7,126 nt of DNA from an uncultured Altererythrobacter sp. (GTDB lineage: Bacteria; Pseudomonadota; Alphaproteobacteria; Sphingomonadales; Sphingomonadaceae): assembly GCA_946886175.1 (NCBI GenBank), contig CAMPIA010000061.1, positions 1 to 7,126 on the forward strand, read 5' to 3'. Of the stretch, positions 6,364-7,126 are shown piece after piece (position 1 is the first letter of the stretch; each line of letters starts with the position of its first letter). Under the pieces are notes generated by a model, which had not been told where the DNA came from, ran no database searches, and was given only the letters and a program-made list of their open reading frames with translations. A program made the position numbers and the translations under genes.

Positions 6364-7080
6364 TTAGTCGCCCGCGACGAAGCTCGTGATGCTCCATTCG
6401 CCGTTGCGGCTCGAGGCGAGCAGCCGGTAGTCGATCAGGCTGCGCAGGCGGTCGGTCGCGATATAGCCGCGCTTGTCCTCGGTCGTCGCGACGTGCTGGA
6501 ACCGCGCGCCCGGCTGCAGGCCATCGACCAGTTCGACCACGTCCCACGAGATCGGCTCGAGCATGTCGGATCCGGCATCGGGCTCCAGCCGCAGCGGCAC
6601 GTTCTCGCCGGTGACGATCATGCCCATCATCGGATCGACCGCATCGATTTCCTGCGCGAAGTACCACGGCATGGTCATCATCGCCTCCCCGTCGGCGGCG
6701 CAGCCCATCGCGAGCAGCGCGTCGAGCTCGGCCCACAGGTCCCGCCCTTCGCCGGCGAGCCGCGCGCGCAATTCGGCCGAGCCTGCGCCGCCGCCGAAAT
6801 CGAGCTTCACGTCGGGCGCGGCGAGTGCGATCAGCGCATCGGCGTCGCGCGCCTCCACCGCCTGCGCCAGCTTCTGCCGGAACGCGGCGGCGCCGGGAAG
6901 CCCGACGCATTCGTCGCGCGGGGCATAGGGCCCTTCGGCCAGCTTGGGCGGGGCTTCGCCCGACGCTTCCTCGACCAGTTGCTCGGTCGCATCCTTCAGC
7001 TTGTCGGACGGCGCCTTGCCCTCACCACACGCGGCGAGCGCGAGCGGGAAAGCCAGGGCAAGGCAGAGCGTGCGGCGCAT
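6364..7080 (-). CDS. Lipoprotein with C-terminal SH3-like domain
   Basis: A 238-residue protein with a classic lipoprotein signal (MRRTLCLALAFPLALAAC; lipobox LAAC, Cys18) and a charged linker to about residue 55. A helical middle domain follows (about 62-130); its AVEARDADALIALAAPDVKLDFG segment (74-96) recalls NTF2-like/SnoaL folds. The C-terminal region (about 155-222) reads as a bacterial SH3-type domain: VPLRLEPDAGSDML (161-174), then VVELVDG, then RGYIATDRLRSLIDYRL (204-220). Such domains often bind peptidoglycan or peptide ligands in the envelope, so anchoring and ligand binding in the periplasm is a reasonable inference, without known substrate. The extracytoplasmic portion has two cysteines besides the lipidated one (58 and 127). 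The ribosome site is weak. Ten codons of a possible upstream gene end 15 bases before the start, which suggests an operon. Confidence 0.8.
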   Translation of the reverse strand: MRRTLCLALAFPLALAACGEGKAPSDKLKDATEQLVEEASGEAPPKLAEGPYAPRDECVGLPGAAAFRQKLAQAVEARDADALIALAAPDVKLDFGGGAGSAELRARLAGEGRDLWAELDALLAMGCAADGEAMMTMPWYFAQEIDAVDPMMGMIVTGENVPLRLEPDAGSDMLEPISWDVVELVDGLQPGARFQHVATTEDKRGYIATDRLRSLIDYRLLASSRNGEWSITSFVAGD

Positions 7081-7095
7081 GGCCGATCTATTCGG

Positions 7096-7126
7096 TCAGT
7101 CGCCTTCGCTGTCAACCTGCGGCAGC
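7096..7126 (-). CDS. Possible C-terminal end of a further minus-strand gene
   Basis: At the right edge the minus strand reads LPQVDSEGD followed by TGA (complement of 7096-7098). The sequence is compatible with a real C-terminus, and the 15-base gap to the SH3 lipoprotein start would fit an operon. Nine residues are too few to name a protein or to exclude chance. Confidence 0.3.
   Translation of the reverse strand, partial: LPQVDSEGD

Overview
The window is GC-rich and densely coding, with one large reading frame per locus, very short intergenic gaps and many long shadow frames on the other strands. The encoded proteins look alphaproteobacterial, most likely Sphingomonadales (Sphingomonas/Erythrobacter-like). 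This rests on the style of the dihydrolipoyl dehydrogenase C-terminus, the lipoprotein and exported-protein types and the base composition. It is an inference without any database search.

Layout, left to right. (1) Plus strand, 1-2423: the 3' end of a dihydrolipoyl dehydrogenase gene, then 7 bases later a GTG-started polytopic membrane protein, then an amidase-signature hydrolase whose ATG overlaps the previous stop. The spacing suggests co-transcription. (2) Plus strand, 2474-3157: a small two-helix PepSY-type membrane protein. (3) Minus strand, 3172-4872: a lipoprotein zinc peptidase of the dipeptidyl-peptidase III (M49)-like group, tail to tail with the PepSY gene. (4) A 112-base divergent intergenic region, then plus strand 4985-5623: a TRIC/UPF0126 cation channel. 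(5) Minus strand, 5620-6288 and 6364-7080: an exported protein of unknown function and a lipoprotein with an SH3-like domain. At the right edge, ten codons on the minus strand may be the end of a further gene.

Apart from the Lpd fragment and the amidase, every gene encodes an envelope protein: three integral membrane proteins, two lipoproteins and one signal-peptide protein. They do not form an obvious single pathway, and I see no mobile element, CRISPR array, RNA gene or phage gene. The window looks like ordinary chromosome with several poorly characterised envelope genes.

The observation most worth following is the 270-residue membrane protein at 280-1092. It carries, in the right order, four landmark motifs of the SEDS glycosyltransferases (FtsW/RodA). 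However, it is about 100 residues or more shorter than those enzymes, and a hand alignment puts Glu where the catalytic Asp should be. The DPP III-like lipoprotein, with a compact HEXXH motif in place of HEXXGH, is the second point of interest.
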